A DNA stretch of 64,000 bases from Tomocerus qinae (Eukaryota; Arthropoda; Collembola; Entomobryomorpha; Tomoceridae): assembly GCA_020055645.1 (NCBI GenBank), contig CM034546.1, positions 64,666,001 through 64,730,000 of the forward strand. The letters are read 5' to 3'. Made by a program: the position numbers and the translations under genes. How positions within the stretch are numbered: position 1 is the stretch's first letter; each line of letters begins with the position of its first letter. Below the pieces are notes generated by a model. That model did not search any database and was not told where the DNA came from. It saw only the letters and a program-made list of their open reading frames with translations. Shown here piece by piece: positions 47,154 to 58,822 of this stretch.

Positions 47154-49098
47154 TTTGATGACGTTTCTGAAATATCCTTTAAAGATTTAATTCGATTACA
47201 TAGTAATTTGTGCATAAGCAAATATAAAACCCAAAAAATACTAGCCAAAGAACCATCAACAATAGGGTTCGTAAGTTTTGTGAAATCTTACCAGAAATAA
47301 TGATTCTCAGCCCCAAATTAATCCCAGCCCCCGAACCGAATATTTTTCAGATAGACTCTTTATCAGTCCCTTTTCCGTTTTTCAGAGTCAATTTCTGAAT
47401 TAATTCAGACAGACAGAATATAAGAAAAAACCTGCTCTGCAAATGACTCTCCAGGTCCAAGATAGATGAAATCTCTATCCTCTTACCAGTTCACTCACCT
47501 TAAGTACCAGTACAGTGTACAACTTTGGCCTGTATACTCAAATGCAACTGCACAAGGCAGATAACGATATCGGCAAAGACGCCGCCCATGCCGCCCAAAT
47601 CTATTTTGCATTTGATGAAATAATCTAATCTACATAATCTTGAACCTTTTCCTTCAATCTGTCATTCCATAAGACACCAAAAACCAGAATGGTGGGTTTC
47701 CATTTCCATTAAATATGGTTGAGGGTATTTCATATTCATACAATGCATTGTTTCAATCTTTGCTTTGTATATTTGGCTAGTATTCCTGCTCCCAGGTCCC
47801 CGTTTTGAAATAAAATGTCCATTTTGAAAGCATGACTGTTTATTATTCTCTACTTTAAATAAAATGGGTACATATATGTATCAAGAATAGCAGAAACACT
47901 ATACATCTGGAATTCTGGACATAGTTGAATTATTTGTTGCTTAGCTATGTATAAAACTCACACGGCAACAATTTCCCTATGCTTTCCCATGGGGCTGAAA
48001 AATTTGGAACTAAATTTTTGCAAGAGGGTTTTCAGGCCCATTTCATACATTGTGAAAAGTTAATCTAGTGGTTGTGGGTGGAATTGGGATGAATACAATT
48101 ATTTTTTCAGCCCAGCCAGCACAGCCATTGTAGCATCTACCATTGTCTGATGCTGTAAGAATTAAATAGATTTTGCATGTTACATTTTATTATTTATTAT
48201 TATTAAATTTATTCATGATGATGCATGCCCTTATATAATATTACAAATACTAATAATGTCAAAGTGTATAAGGAAAATGCCAAATGCTATTCCTTTGCCA
48301 CAATTTCCTTCGCAGTAATAAGACTTGTATTATTTTCATGGGATGTCCATTTCCGTCGTAATGAGTAATGACTACTTGCTGAGTTATGTAAGTGAGTGCT
48401 GATTCGGCTGTGATGAACGTGAACGTGAAACTAAAGCAAAACATGATACGATAATACTAACATAAATAAGCACAGTCTAACAACACCCCAGATAATAGTA
48501 TGAGTATGAAATTATTGTAATGCTATATAAATAATTTCACCTATCACCCTAAATCCATCGTAATTATACTATATGAACAAGCAAATATATGATACCCACA
48601 CCACTGCTTTACCCAATTTTTATTTGTTATAATAATATACAACATAAAAAGCTTGATAAACCAAGTAGATGGTTTTTGAGGAAAGTTGCAGTTTGAAATA
48701 GACTACGAAATATATTATGTTGGTTAGTTCGATTGGAACGATTTACCGAGTAATCGCAACGAGGTTTTCCGACATCATATTTATTATACATGTTTGTTTT
48801 CTAATTAAAGACGTCATCACTTAGTTTCAGCTTGGCATTTCTACAGCAGCATAACTGCCGAGAACAAGAAAGAATAACAAAAAGCGTCTGCTTTGTTCAG
48901 GATAGATATCTTTTTCGTTATACCCTTCAAATAATAATATAATCTTTAAGGCAAATCTTGTAATTTACTTTTTATTACGTTCGCTATAAGAATTATTTAG
49001 TTTATTTGAATGCGACACGGCATATTAATTGAATTTTTATTTTACAATTTCTTGCTAGATCCAATTTTTGAAAACCCGGTGCTCCAATTGAAGCTATC
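47154..49098. other. Intergenic, one weak exon candidate
   Basis: Mostly noncoding. On the minus strand about 48280-48430 an acceptor-like CTTTAG precedes a short open frame with HYSLRRKWTSHENNTSLITA, which could be a terminal exon, but no partner exon was found. Otherwise nothing is recognised. Confidence 0.3.
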
Positions 49099-49969
49099 AT
49101 GAAGTTTACATTCTGCCTTTTTCTATTCTGTGTTAGTTTTTATATACCGCACATTTCAGAGGCATCAGAACAGAGCTGCCAACGCAGGTAATCGTTAACT
49201 ATTATATAATTTGCCTAAGAAACATCAAACCGCGTCCATTTCTATTAATTAATTTCATGGATGTGGACATCTCTTAGTTTGATTGTGTCATTTTAAGTTG
49301 AAATTAGTAGTGTCATAATATATAGGACAAATAGCAAATAGATGTTTCAAAATGGGAACTTTTGTGAGATATTGTTATGTTTAAAAAATAAAATTTCAGT
49401 TGTTCTTCAATAATTCATAAGAGACATTAATTCCTATACTCAAAGAATGAGGTTTAATACTGACAAGACGTCTGTTAACAGAAATCGCTGTCCCGGTGTA
49501 AATTAGAGGGTAGGGAATGTGAAATTAAAAAGGCGACAAGAGCTTACATATAAAACGGGAGTTCTCAAAAAATATGGCGAAAATCTTCAGTGTCATTTCC
49601 CATTATTTCTTAGGAACCAATCAAATGTTGGGGGAATAGGAGACATTGACGAGAAAATTCTTATTGTCTTCCTTCAAATGCGAGATAAAATGAACGCTGT
49701 AATTGAAAAGGTAAACAAAGTGGACGCTGAACTTTCAGAGCAAATCGAAAGTTTGGAAACAAAGATTGAAAACTTGGACCAAAACGCAAAAGCGGAAATG
49801 GCAGACATTAAAACTCAGGTAGGCGCACACATTTTGAATTACAGCACTTAATTAGCATATAAAATGATTTCTATTTATATTGCAGCTAGATGCAGTTAAA
49901 TCCATTCCCGACTTAATTGAACAAATGTTTCAAAAATACAAACTACCTGGACAACAGGAGGACAATTAA
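49099..49969 (+). CDS. Small secreted coiled-coil protein, unknown function
   Basis: Three exons, 49099-49187, 49614-49818 and 49886-49969, join with phases 2 and 0 into 125 residues. The N-terminus is a signal peptide (MKFTFCLFLFCVSFYIPHIS) with likely cleavage before EASEQ. The rest is a heptad-rich helix: ILIVFLQMRDKMNAVIEKVN, then KVDAELSEQIESLETKIENL, ending with a short tail KLPGQQEDN. One Cys (SCQRR) remains in the mature part, allowing a disulphide dimer. I do not recognise the family. A secreted coiled-coil peptide of this size could be a venom, cuticle or haemolymph component, but nothing here decides among these. All splice sites are canonical. Confidence 0.65.
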
Positions 49970-50399
49970 AGCACAGTGCTTTAACAGTTGTTACAATCTA
50001 ACAAAAGTTGAGCTCATAACCGATTGAATAATGGAGTAAAAAGTCATTATTAATTTTAAATGCAAAACCCCAATATTTATTTATTTCACTGACATTGGTT
50101 GATAGTATTTAATAGTATAAACATAACTGAAAAATATAGTCAATGTATACAATAAATTTTCTTTTATTCATCCGAATATCACTTTTTACTCAGCATTTGA
50201 TTTTTATACTCGTTCGCCTTTTCACCAAATGTTCGGCAACGCGTCTTGATATAGAAATTATTATTTGAGTTGCTGTCTACTACTAGTTGAGAAGAACATA
50301 CGAATCACTCATTATGAATCCCTTCTTTAGCACAGCATGACCGCCTCCGCCGACCATAAAAGTATCTTCTAATTTATAACCACAGACTGAGATAACGCA
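49970..50399. other. Intergenic, no gene seen
   Basis: 3' flank of the small secreted gene before the repeat cluster. Confidence 0.3.
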
Positions 50400-51405
50400 A
50401 TAAATTTACCTACCTATCTAGCTATATATCTATCTATGTCTGGTAGGAGAGCTTAGGGAACCTGCACATATTACGTAACGCAAAACCCACTCCCCCGTGT
50501 CTAATGCCAGTGCTGACTGTAACACTTTTGATTGCCTTCTCCTCCCATCAATTGCACACATAATATATGCATGTTCCTTAAAAGCAAAATGCGCAAGCCC
50601 AATTCCTCTAAACCACAGAAATAAGTCGTTTCATATTATTATTACATCAAAACAATAATAGAAATTTACATAAGAAGGCTGAATAGTGAGTGGTGATTGA
50701 AGGGAAATGATTAGCAAAAGGGGACATTGAAATTTCGTTATGATCGTAATGTGCGTATTAAATAGCATTTTAAAACTTCTAATCCCAATATAGGTTTCCC
50801 ACAATTGTTGACCGGTCAAATTAACACGAATACGTATTGAAATGACTCCAATACCTGTGTGTGTTATCCAGGAACTAAGGGAAACGTCTATGGTTCTGCT
50901 ATATGGACAAACTTATTTAACATTTTTAGTAGAGTTGGAATTAATTTCTTACTACCCTTTCGATTCCTTTGTGCCAGTTGCCACACCTTTTTGTATAATT
51001 AAATATCTGTACTGGGAGCCATTATTTATTCTTTAAAAACATTCATTGGTAAGCTGTAATTATGGGATTCTTATTTTTCTGATTTTAAAAGGGAGCTTTT
51101 TCATGACTTTGTGGATTTTTTTCAAAAATGTATCTTTCAACTGTTTCCTGTATTTAATGCTACCATCTACAGTTATTATTTTGGTTTAGGAAATTCCTTT
51201 TTATTAGGAAGTTAGGGCTGCAGCAAATTTTTCCAACCACTGTAGAAAATAAAAGTATATTAATTTAAATATACTTTGTAATAACAATGTTAACACAATT
51301 AACTATACGGGATCTGTTCGAAATTTTTTTATAAATTACTATGTTCCGCAGCCTGCCGAATTTCTCTTGAGTGCAAGGCTTGCGCCTTAGCTGGGTTCAC
51401 TAGTA
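50400..51405 (+). mobile_element. 1.4-kb element family, copy 3, internally deleted
   Basis: Related to 51534-53003 and 17808-19206 but shorter by the segment between the two internal repeats, as expected from recombination between them. Its 3' end has an AAGGC-TTGC-GCCTT hairpin, then AGCTGGGTTCACTAG followed by T, which fits a Helitron 3' end. Its 5' end is diverged and only approximate. Confidence 0.55.
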
Positions 51406-51533
51406 GAAAAATAAAAATAATATTACTTCCGACCGTTCATTTTACAGTCAGTATCTCATCTGAAGTCAAAGGTCTAAAACGTTTGACTTATGTAGTAAAT
51501 TTATTTCTGAACTACTGTAGAAGAGTTAGCACG

Positions 51534-53003
51534 TAATCTCTATATAATAAACACAGAAGGAAAAAAACTTACCAATCTATCTATGTATCTATATATGTAT
51601 GTGTGGTAGGACAGCCTAGGGAACCTGCATATATTGCGTAACGCAAAACCCACTCTCCCATGTGCAACGCAAGTGCTGACTGCAACACCTTTGAGTACCT
51701 CCTCATCTCATCAACTGCACACGTAATATATGCACATTCCCTAGAAACAAAAATGCGCATGTTCACTTCCTCTAAACTGTCGAAATAAGTGCGAGTGGTT
51801 TCATACTAATCCATCCTAATTTTCAGCAATTTCGAATGCGTGTAAACTGCTCTGCTCTGTTGTGAGTGGTGAAATTGTAATTTTCCTTTTTGACCGCTAC
51901 GATTTACATTCACCACCATTTTAGTTCATTCTGGTATTTGATTTAAGAAATAAAGACACAAGATAAGTGCATCTGCTGTTTCTTCATTAAAAGGAAAAAT
52001 TCTCAGCTTCTTATTGATATTTTGATCTGACTGATTGACAATGGAACTGATAAGCGTTGTAATTTTTTGATTTGAACACTGGTGACTGGAACTGTGGGTG
52101 ACTGAACTTGGTCATATATAGCGTCCTTAGCACTGCCACTGATTGGTACCTATTTAACCTATTATCTATTTCAAGCTTATCTGTTATAGCTGTTAGAAAT
52201 TATTCATTTGGTTAGTTATTACTGTGACACTTTTGGGTAACTTTTCTTCCCATCAACTGCACACGTAATATATGCACGTTCCTTAAAAGCAAGATGCGTA
52301 TGCATGCCACTTCCTCTTAATCACTGAAATGAGTCGTTTCAAAATATTATAACATCAAAAAATAATAGAAATTTACATAAGGTGATTATTGGTGATTGAA
52401 TGGAGATGATTAGCGAAAGGGGACATTTCAAAATATTAGGCGTATTAATTAGCATATTTCAAAACCACTAATCCAAATTGGTTCTGCTCTATATGTCGAC
52501 AAATTTATGTCCCATTTTTAATAGAGCTGATATTACTTTTTACTGCCCCCTTTATTTCTTCGTGCCAGTTTGTACACCTCTTTGAAGAATTAAATAACTG
52601 AGGACCACTATTTATTCGTATAGTGTACTCATTGGATTTGTACATTTTTCTAAAATCTAAGGAATCTTATTTTTTTCTGATTTTAAATGTGAACTTTTTG
52701 GAGTCTTTATTAAAAATGGAGTCTTTCATTATTGCCTTCATTTGGTGCTACGATTACGATCTACCTACAGTTATTATTTTTGTTTAGGAACTTCCTTTTG
52801 AACAGAAAGTTGGCATTTTTCCAACCGCTGTAGAAAATTAAAGTATATTTAAAATATTGTATTTACAAAGTTAACATAATAACTTAAGGGAAATGAAATA
52901 CCCATGATATTTTCGGAATTGTTTTTATTACTGTGATGGGTGGCCTGCTGAATTTCTCTTGAGTGCTAGGTTCACTCCTTTTAGCTGGGTTCACTTGTAT
53001 TAT
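51534..53003 (+). mobile_element. 1.4-kb element family, copy 2
   Basis: Inverted relative to 17808-19206 and similar across its whole length: TCTCTATATAATAAACA start, TAATATATGCACATTCCCTA, the CATTTTAGTTCATTCTGGTA block, GGTCATATATAGCGTCC, the second internal repeat near 52250-52320, and the end CTTTTAGCTGGGTTCACT. It lies 130 bp after copy 3 in the same orientation. Confidence 0.6.
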
Positions 53004-53438
53004 ATAATTATAAAGTGGCAATTGACCTTCTACATAATTATAAATTAATATTCCATTTTATAAATGCATAAACTGGAAAATAAAATCATAGCAGCGTGAT
53101 AGTAAGGCAGACTACCACAGTATTTTTAGATCAGAAGTATAAATAAAACGAGAGCAAGAGAACTACATTAGAAATGCTGATTCCTCTTCGTTTGCTACTC
53201 TTACCTTACATGTTATACACTATTACTAAATTAATTATTGTTGTTGGGAAATGAAGCCAAGTGTAACCAGAAGTTGTTTCACCCTCAGGAAAATATTAAT
53301 CTTCCATAAAATATATTAACTCCACTGTATAGATACAAAGTTATTCCCCCCAATCTTTTTCTATTCCTTCTTAAAGAGTTTTAATTAAGTATCTAACAAA
53401 CTCAACGTCATTTCTAATTTGCAAGCCAAACGGTCAAC
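53004..53438 (+). promoter_or_regulatory. Upstream region of the thioester-protein gene with TATA-like box
   Basis: TATAAATA at about 53138-53145 in GAAGTATAAATAAAACG is the best core-promoter candidate. It is some 300 bp before the ATG at 53439, so it would need a long 5' UTR. The 1.4-kb repeat ends only about 130 bp upstream, so the usable promoter is short or partly repeat-derived. Confidence 0.3.
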
Positions 53439-56400
53439 ATGTGGAAATCTGCAGTGATTCTCCTCCTGGCATTTACATTCCGTGCCACGATTGCTGAAGA
53501 CTCTCCAGTAGTCTTCCTAGTTATTGCTCCAAAAATCATACGACCCAATAGCGTGCAAAAAGTATATATTTCCGGAGAAGATTCTGGAACTGCCACTCCG
53601 GTCACCTTGAAAATATCCCATACAAATCACACTGAGCCTGTGGTCAAGGAAGATGTCGTCATCGAACCGGGGAAAACAACTGAGGTCTTGATGCATTTAA
53701 AAGAACTCCAATTCAATCAATATAATTTCACAATTATTAGCGACTCGAAAGGAGCTGATGGCAAACAATTCACCGACAGAGCTATACTTCATGTCGACAG
53801 AGATGTTCAATCTATTTTCATCCAGACAGACAAACCCATTTACAAACCGGGAGAAACAGTGCGATTCAGAGTCGTTATTTTGAACAGGGAATTCAGACCA
53901 TGGAAAGAAATGCCCACAGCTAACATTTCGATTTTTGATTCTAATAGAAACTTAATCAAGTCTTGGAAAAATGAAAAACTTGGGAAAAACGGGATATTGT
54001 CCAATAAAATAGCTTTGTCTGCTGAGCCGAATCTTGGAGATTGGAAAATCAATGTAGAATCCGGCACCCAAAAGGAAAATCATGTTTACAAAGTCGCCCA
54101 ATATATTCTGCCGAAATTTAAGGCTACGGTGAAGCTCCCGTCTTTCATCACTTTCAACAACAATTCGAAATTTATTGCTGAAATTGGGGCAATGTACACA
54201 TATGGAAAAGCTGTTAAGGGAGAAGCAACTGTAACTCTGTCTCAAGACCATCCTTATTATTATTCTCGTGATGAACAAAATGTGAAAATCACAAAAACTG
54301 TCACCCTTGACGGCCCGTTTGCATTTGTGGAGTTTGATGTCAAAAGAGATCTTAATATTAGTGATAGATACGAGAAAGAATTCATAGTGAAGGCCACAGT
54401 GACAGAAAGTGTAACAGGACTACAACAAAATGCTTCTAACATAGTCAAGATGTACCAACACCCTTACAAAATCAGTTTGCTCAATGCCCCGAGTAGCTAC
54501 AAACCTGGATTCCCTCTTAATCTCACATTGCAAGTTCTGTCACAGGATAATATCCCAATTTCTGATGAAAATCCTGACGCTCTGCAAATTTCTCATGGAT
54601 TTTCTTGGGAAGATCGAGAAGGTCATTTTAATACATCCATCCCAGCCAACGGTCTTGTCCATTTGAGTTTCAGCACTCCAACTAATGAACTTCTTAATAT
54701 CCAGAAATTGCAAGTTAGATACAAGACCCTCACAGAAAATATCCATTTGCCCCGAAAAATTACCAATCCAAATAAACTCTACATGCAACTTTATCTACTG
54801 ACAGAAAAGCCGAAGGTCAATGAGAAAATTAATTTACAAGTCAAAACAAATCGTGAACTGGGCTCATTGAAGTATGTACTTTTGTGTCGTGGAAAAGTTG
54901 TTGCTCTTGAAAAAATTCCGGCTGTCCCTAAAGGAAGCCTAGAACAAAATTTTGATGTTACTGTCCCAACAATTTGCGCTCCAAAAGGTAAAGTAGTCGC
55001 CTATTCAACATTTGCTACAATTAACGAGATCGTTGCTGACTCTGTTGAATTTGAGATGGGAACTACTCTCGACAACTTTTTAAATGTCAGTCTGTCGACC
55101 AAGACGGCTGAACCAGGAGCTAATCTAACTCTGGCTTTGGAATCTAAACCTAAATCCACCATTGCCCTGAGAGGAGTTGATCAATCTGTGTTGATTTTAA
55201 GAGAAAATTCGGATATTGACATGAAAGCTGTCGAAGACAGTATCAAATCCAAAAATAGAAAACTACAACAGCACAAAATTTGGGGTGGTTCAATCACGCA
55301 TGAGATTTTCGACACATCTGGAGTTGTGGTCTTAACAAATGCATATATTGGCAAACCGGAAAGACCGAAAGGAAACTACGAGAGCGGGTACGGGTGGGGG
55401 TAAGAAAAAGTTATTTTGTCCATAAAGACCATAACCATAAAATCCATAAGTCTTTTTCAGGGTAGAAGCGACCATATCAAAGAGTACTGAGGGGAATAGA
55501 AGAAGTATCCTTTCCCATAGAACAAATACATTGCTTCATAAGTATATTATCTTAAATAGATCGAAGGAATAAGCACTTATAATTGAAAACAACATTTTCT
55601 GAGATAAATATAATATAGTAATGACTATTCTAATGAAATCGAATTCAAGGATAATTTTAGTTGTAAAGCAATTTCTGTAATTACTTGTCTGTTTAAACAG
55701 ACTTCCCAACTAATGTATAATTCTAGTAATTCTGACACAGATTCTGAATCAGAATTAGAAAATAAAACTTGAAACCCGTAAAAATAGCTATATTTATACT
55801 ACATTGCAATAATTACAAGTGAGTCAAATATTCACTTATTTGTATTTGTCAATGTCCTATTTTCCATAAAAGATACTTATGTAAACATAATAATCATTAG
55901 TATCGGTACTATGAATAAGTTTGTCACTATTTTACGGAAAATCAAAAAAAATATTGCACTTAATTGGACAACAGGGAGACCACCAGCGCAGCATTTTCCA
56001 AAGCTTGGGTGAAACCATGAATTTTTCTACTAATGATGAGATACCGTATTTCTGGATATATTGTTACCGATTTTCAACTTTAATTTAAATTTTGATTTAA
56101 TTTTTGACCAGGAATAAAAATGTTCAAGTCCGTTCGTTCTCGTTCTATGGCTTTTCGTACTTCTTTGTAGTGCACCATCTTTATCAATGACCCCTTGTAC
56201 CCGGGACAAAATTAATTCTTTTTAGGGACAAAATGACTTCTTTTATATTCTAATAAACCTTTACCCAACAGGAACTACCACCTTAGTAGACCTAGACCAC
56301 CACCACCACCGGGATTGGTCCCCCCGCAAGCACAAGGCGCACCTGCTCCTGCTGTAGGTGGACGAGATCAAGTCAGAGTCCGCACAGAATTTCCAGAAAC

Positions 56401-57772
56401 TTGGATTTTTGAAGAAATCAACAGTTCGGATGATGGCGCTGTGACAAATCTGGTAAAAACTGTTCCGGACACAATCACTTCATGGATCATCACTGGATTC
56501 TCCGTAAATCCCGAAGACGGACTCGGAGTAAGCCTTGAACAAGCGAAATTGACAACTTTCCGGTCGTTTTTCATTTCTCTTAACTTACCTTACTCTGTGG
56601 TGAAAGGTGAAGTGTTCGCACTCCAAGTCCTTGTGCATAACTACTTGGATAAAGATTTGAGCGTGGATGTCATGGTTGATAATTTAAACGAAACATTTAT
56701 GTACGTGGAAGGTAAAGCTGGGGAAGACAACAAAACTTTAACAAAAACGATTACTGTAGCTCCGTCGGATGTTTCCTCTGTATCTTTCCTCGTCATTCCA
56801 ATGAGCTTTGGAATTAAGAAACTGACAGTAAAAGGAGTAAGTCCTGTTGCTGGGGATGGAGTTTCTCGTCCGTTGATTGTAAAGCCTCCAGGACAGAAAA
56901 AGACTGGAAGCCAAGCAGTTCTGTTAGATTTGCGAACCGAAGGAACAGTTTTTGAAAGAAATCTCACTGCTCAATTCCCATTATCCCGAGTCGCCGGGGC
57001 AGACACTGTTAAGTTAATTCTGATCGGAGATATGCTCGGAGCAACTGTTTCTAACTTGGACAATTTGCTACAAATACCAACGGGATGTGGAGAACAAAAT
57101 ATGTTGAATTTCGTCGTGGACATTGTTGTTTTGGATTATCTTAGTGCAACCAGTGCACTCACACCTGCAGTCAGAGCTAAGGCGATTGGATTTTTGGAAA
57201 AAGGATATCAACGACAATTAACTTACCTGAGACGTGACGGTTCTTTTTCTGCGTTTGGAAATTCAGACTCTTATGGCTCTACTTGGCTCACTGCCTTTGT
57301 CGTTAGATCGTTCATCCAAGCAAAACCGTATATCACTGTTGATCCAGCCATTATCGACCAATCTTTGGAATATTTAGCGGAAAGACAACAATCTTATGGT
57401 GGATTTGAAGAGTTAGGACGAGTTTTGCACTCTGGTTTACAAGGAGGGTCCAGATCAGGAGGTCTTGCAATGTCTGCTTATACCCTGTTGACCTTTATCG
57501 AAGCTAAGAACCACACTGATAACTTTAATTACACTTCCGTAATTTCCAAAGGTCTTGAGTATATTTCGGGGAAAAATAATATCCGCAACGACCCATACGC
57601 AGTTAATTTAATTTCCTACACATTGCAAGTTGCTAATCATCCCGAAAAGAAAAAGTTCATGGACATTTCGGAAAGCATTGCCAAGATCGAAGGAGACCTC
57701 AAATATTGGGAACAGAAGGTCGAACCGTTGAATGAAACAACTGAGAACGAGGAGATTTGTTACGGAGGCTAA
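53439..57772 (+). CDS. Thioester-containing protein (TEP, alpha-2-macroglobulin family), C-terminally truncated
   Basis: Exons 53439-55399 and 56272-57772 join in phase (intron 872 bp) into 1153 residues. A signal peptide (MWKSAVILLLAFTFRATIAE) is followed by macroglobulin domains with typical FIQTDKPIYKPGETVRFRV and ends of exon 1 at GVDQSVLILREN. The intron sits next to a Pro-rich linker (RPRPPPPPGLVPPQAQG), the expected variable bait-like region. Exon 2 has TWIFEE and the thioester box GCGEQN at about 57087-57104, then a helical thioester domain with GSTWLTAFVVRSFIQA. Secreted TEPs bind microbial surfaces covalently and promote phagocytosis in arthropods. The frame stops after NETTENEEICYGG, inside the thioester domain; CUB and the C-terminal macroglobulin domain, some 300 residues, are missing. 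The stop abuts LTR retrotransposon sequence, so truncation by insertion is likely. Without its receptor-binding end the protein may be non-functional. Confidence 0.88.
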
Positions 57773-57774
57773 AC

Positions 57775-58480
57775 TGGGTCCTACCTAATGCTATCGGATT
57801 TAGATGCACAGGTACTGTCCCTACCGTAATTGTAGACTGAATAAGGTTCCATTCCCTAGATTCAAACCTCCTATATGCAAGATGCGAATACTTCAAGACT
57901 CTCGATCCCACTCAACAATTCAGATACAATAATTTATTAACTCGAACACAATTATTGCAGCTTTCTATTGCGAACTAATCACAGCTCGCGCAGGTAACAT
58001 TCCTGCAAGTCAGGCCGAACACAGGCCAGGTCTCAGTCAACACGACTGGATTGGTAGCTCTCCTCTTCAACGACTCCGCAAGACTGCTCTCCTGATGTAG
58101 ATTCGCTCCTTTTATAACCTTTCTGACGTCGGTTGTAGTCGTAGTCCTCGTAGTAGATAATGTAAAGTAGTCTCCCACTCTGTGCTAGCTACGTACATTA
58201 TACTCTTCCCCCCTTCAGACCCTGGGCTTCCGAAGTGGTACGTATGGGTTGAATGTTAGATGAAAGGGTTGAATTGCTTTACTTCTGTTGTTGTTCTGTT
58301 TCTGCTCCTGTGGCTCTGCTCCTGACGCTCGCTCTTCTTGTTGCTTGCTCTGCTTTCCGCTGCTATTGCTCTAGTTATGTTATTATGCGACGATGCATCT
58401 TTGTAGTCGCTTCCTCTTGATGTTGCATACGTCGTCGTATCTGTTACATGCATGCTTACATAGTAATATTATTAAATAGT
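57775..58480 (-). mobile_element. LTR retrotransposon 3' end (LTR plus tail of internal region)
   Basis: On the minus strand a short open tail (about 58450-58260, rich in Ser, Arg and Gln) is followed by a polypurine tract GAAGGGGGGAAGAG (58216-58203) and then an LTR-like segment with a TATAAAAGG box at about 58120-58110 and a polyadenylation-type AATAAATT near 57930. This order, internal tail, polypurine tract, LTR, marks a 3' end. The outer LTR border near 57775-57900 is not resolved. No primer-binding site or partner LTR was seen within the window. Confidence 0.65.
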
Positions 58481-58520
58481 TACAGAATGCTTAACCTATG
58501 TTAGTGAATACATACTATTG

Positions 58521-58553
58521 TAACTCGTCCGGTGTGACGGGTAGTTTTACTAG
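58521..58553 (+). mobile_element. Isolated Helitron-like 3' terminus
   Basis: A 7-bp stem ACTCGTC/GACGGGT (one G-T pair) is followed by AGTTTTA, CTAG and T. The stem, spacing and GGGTA-TTTACTAG tail closely resemble the ends at 2957 and 19246. No matching 5' end was identified; the LTR fragment just upstream may be nested within the same element. Confidence 0.55.
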
Positions 58554-58822
58554 TATAATATACAATTATTATAATGATATGGGGTAAGTTGATAATTTTG
58601 TCCCGCCGGTTGAAAAATAGCAGTTATCCTTGTAATTGTGGTATTTCCGAACTCCATTCATTCGATACTCTGTTGTGGTAGTTTTAGTTTTTGGAATTGT
58701 TGTCGTTTTGCTGCTTTTTCGTGTGTGGTTTCTTTTTTGGAATTATTTCGTTGATAGTTAGATTGTGTAGTGTGTAATCTGCATTTGGTAAGTGTTCTGT
58801 TTCTCGTTGGCCTATTGTTGAC

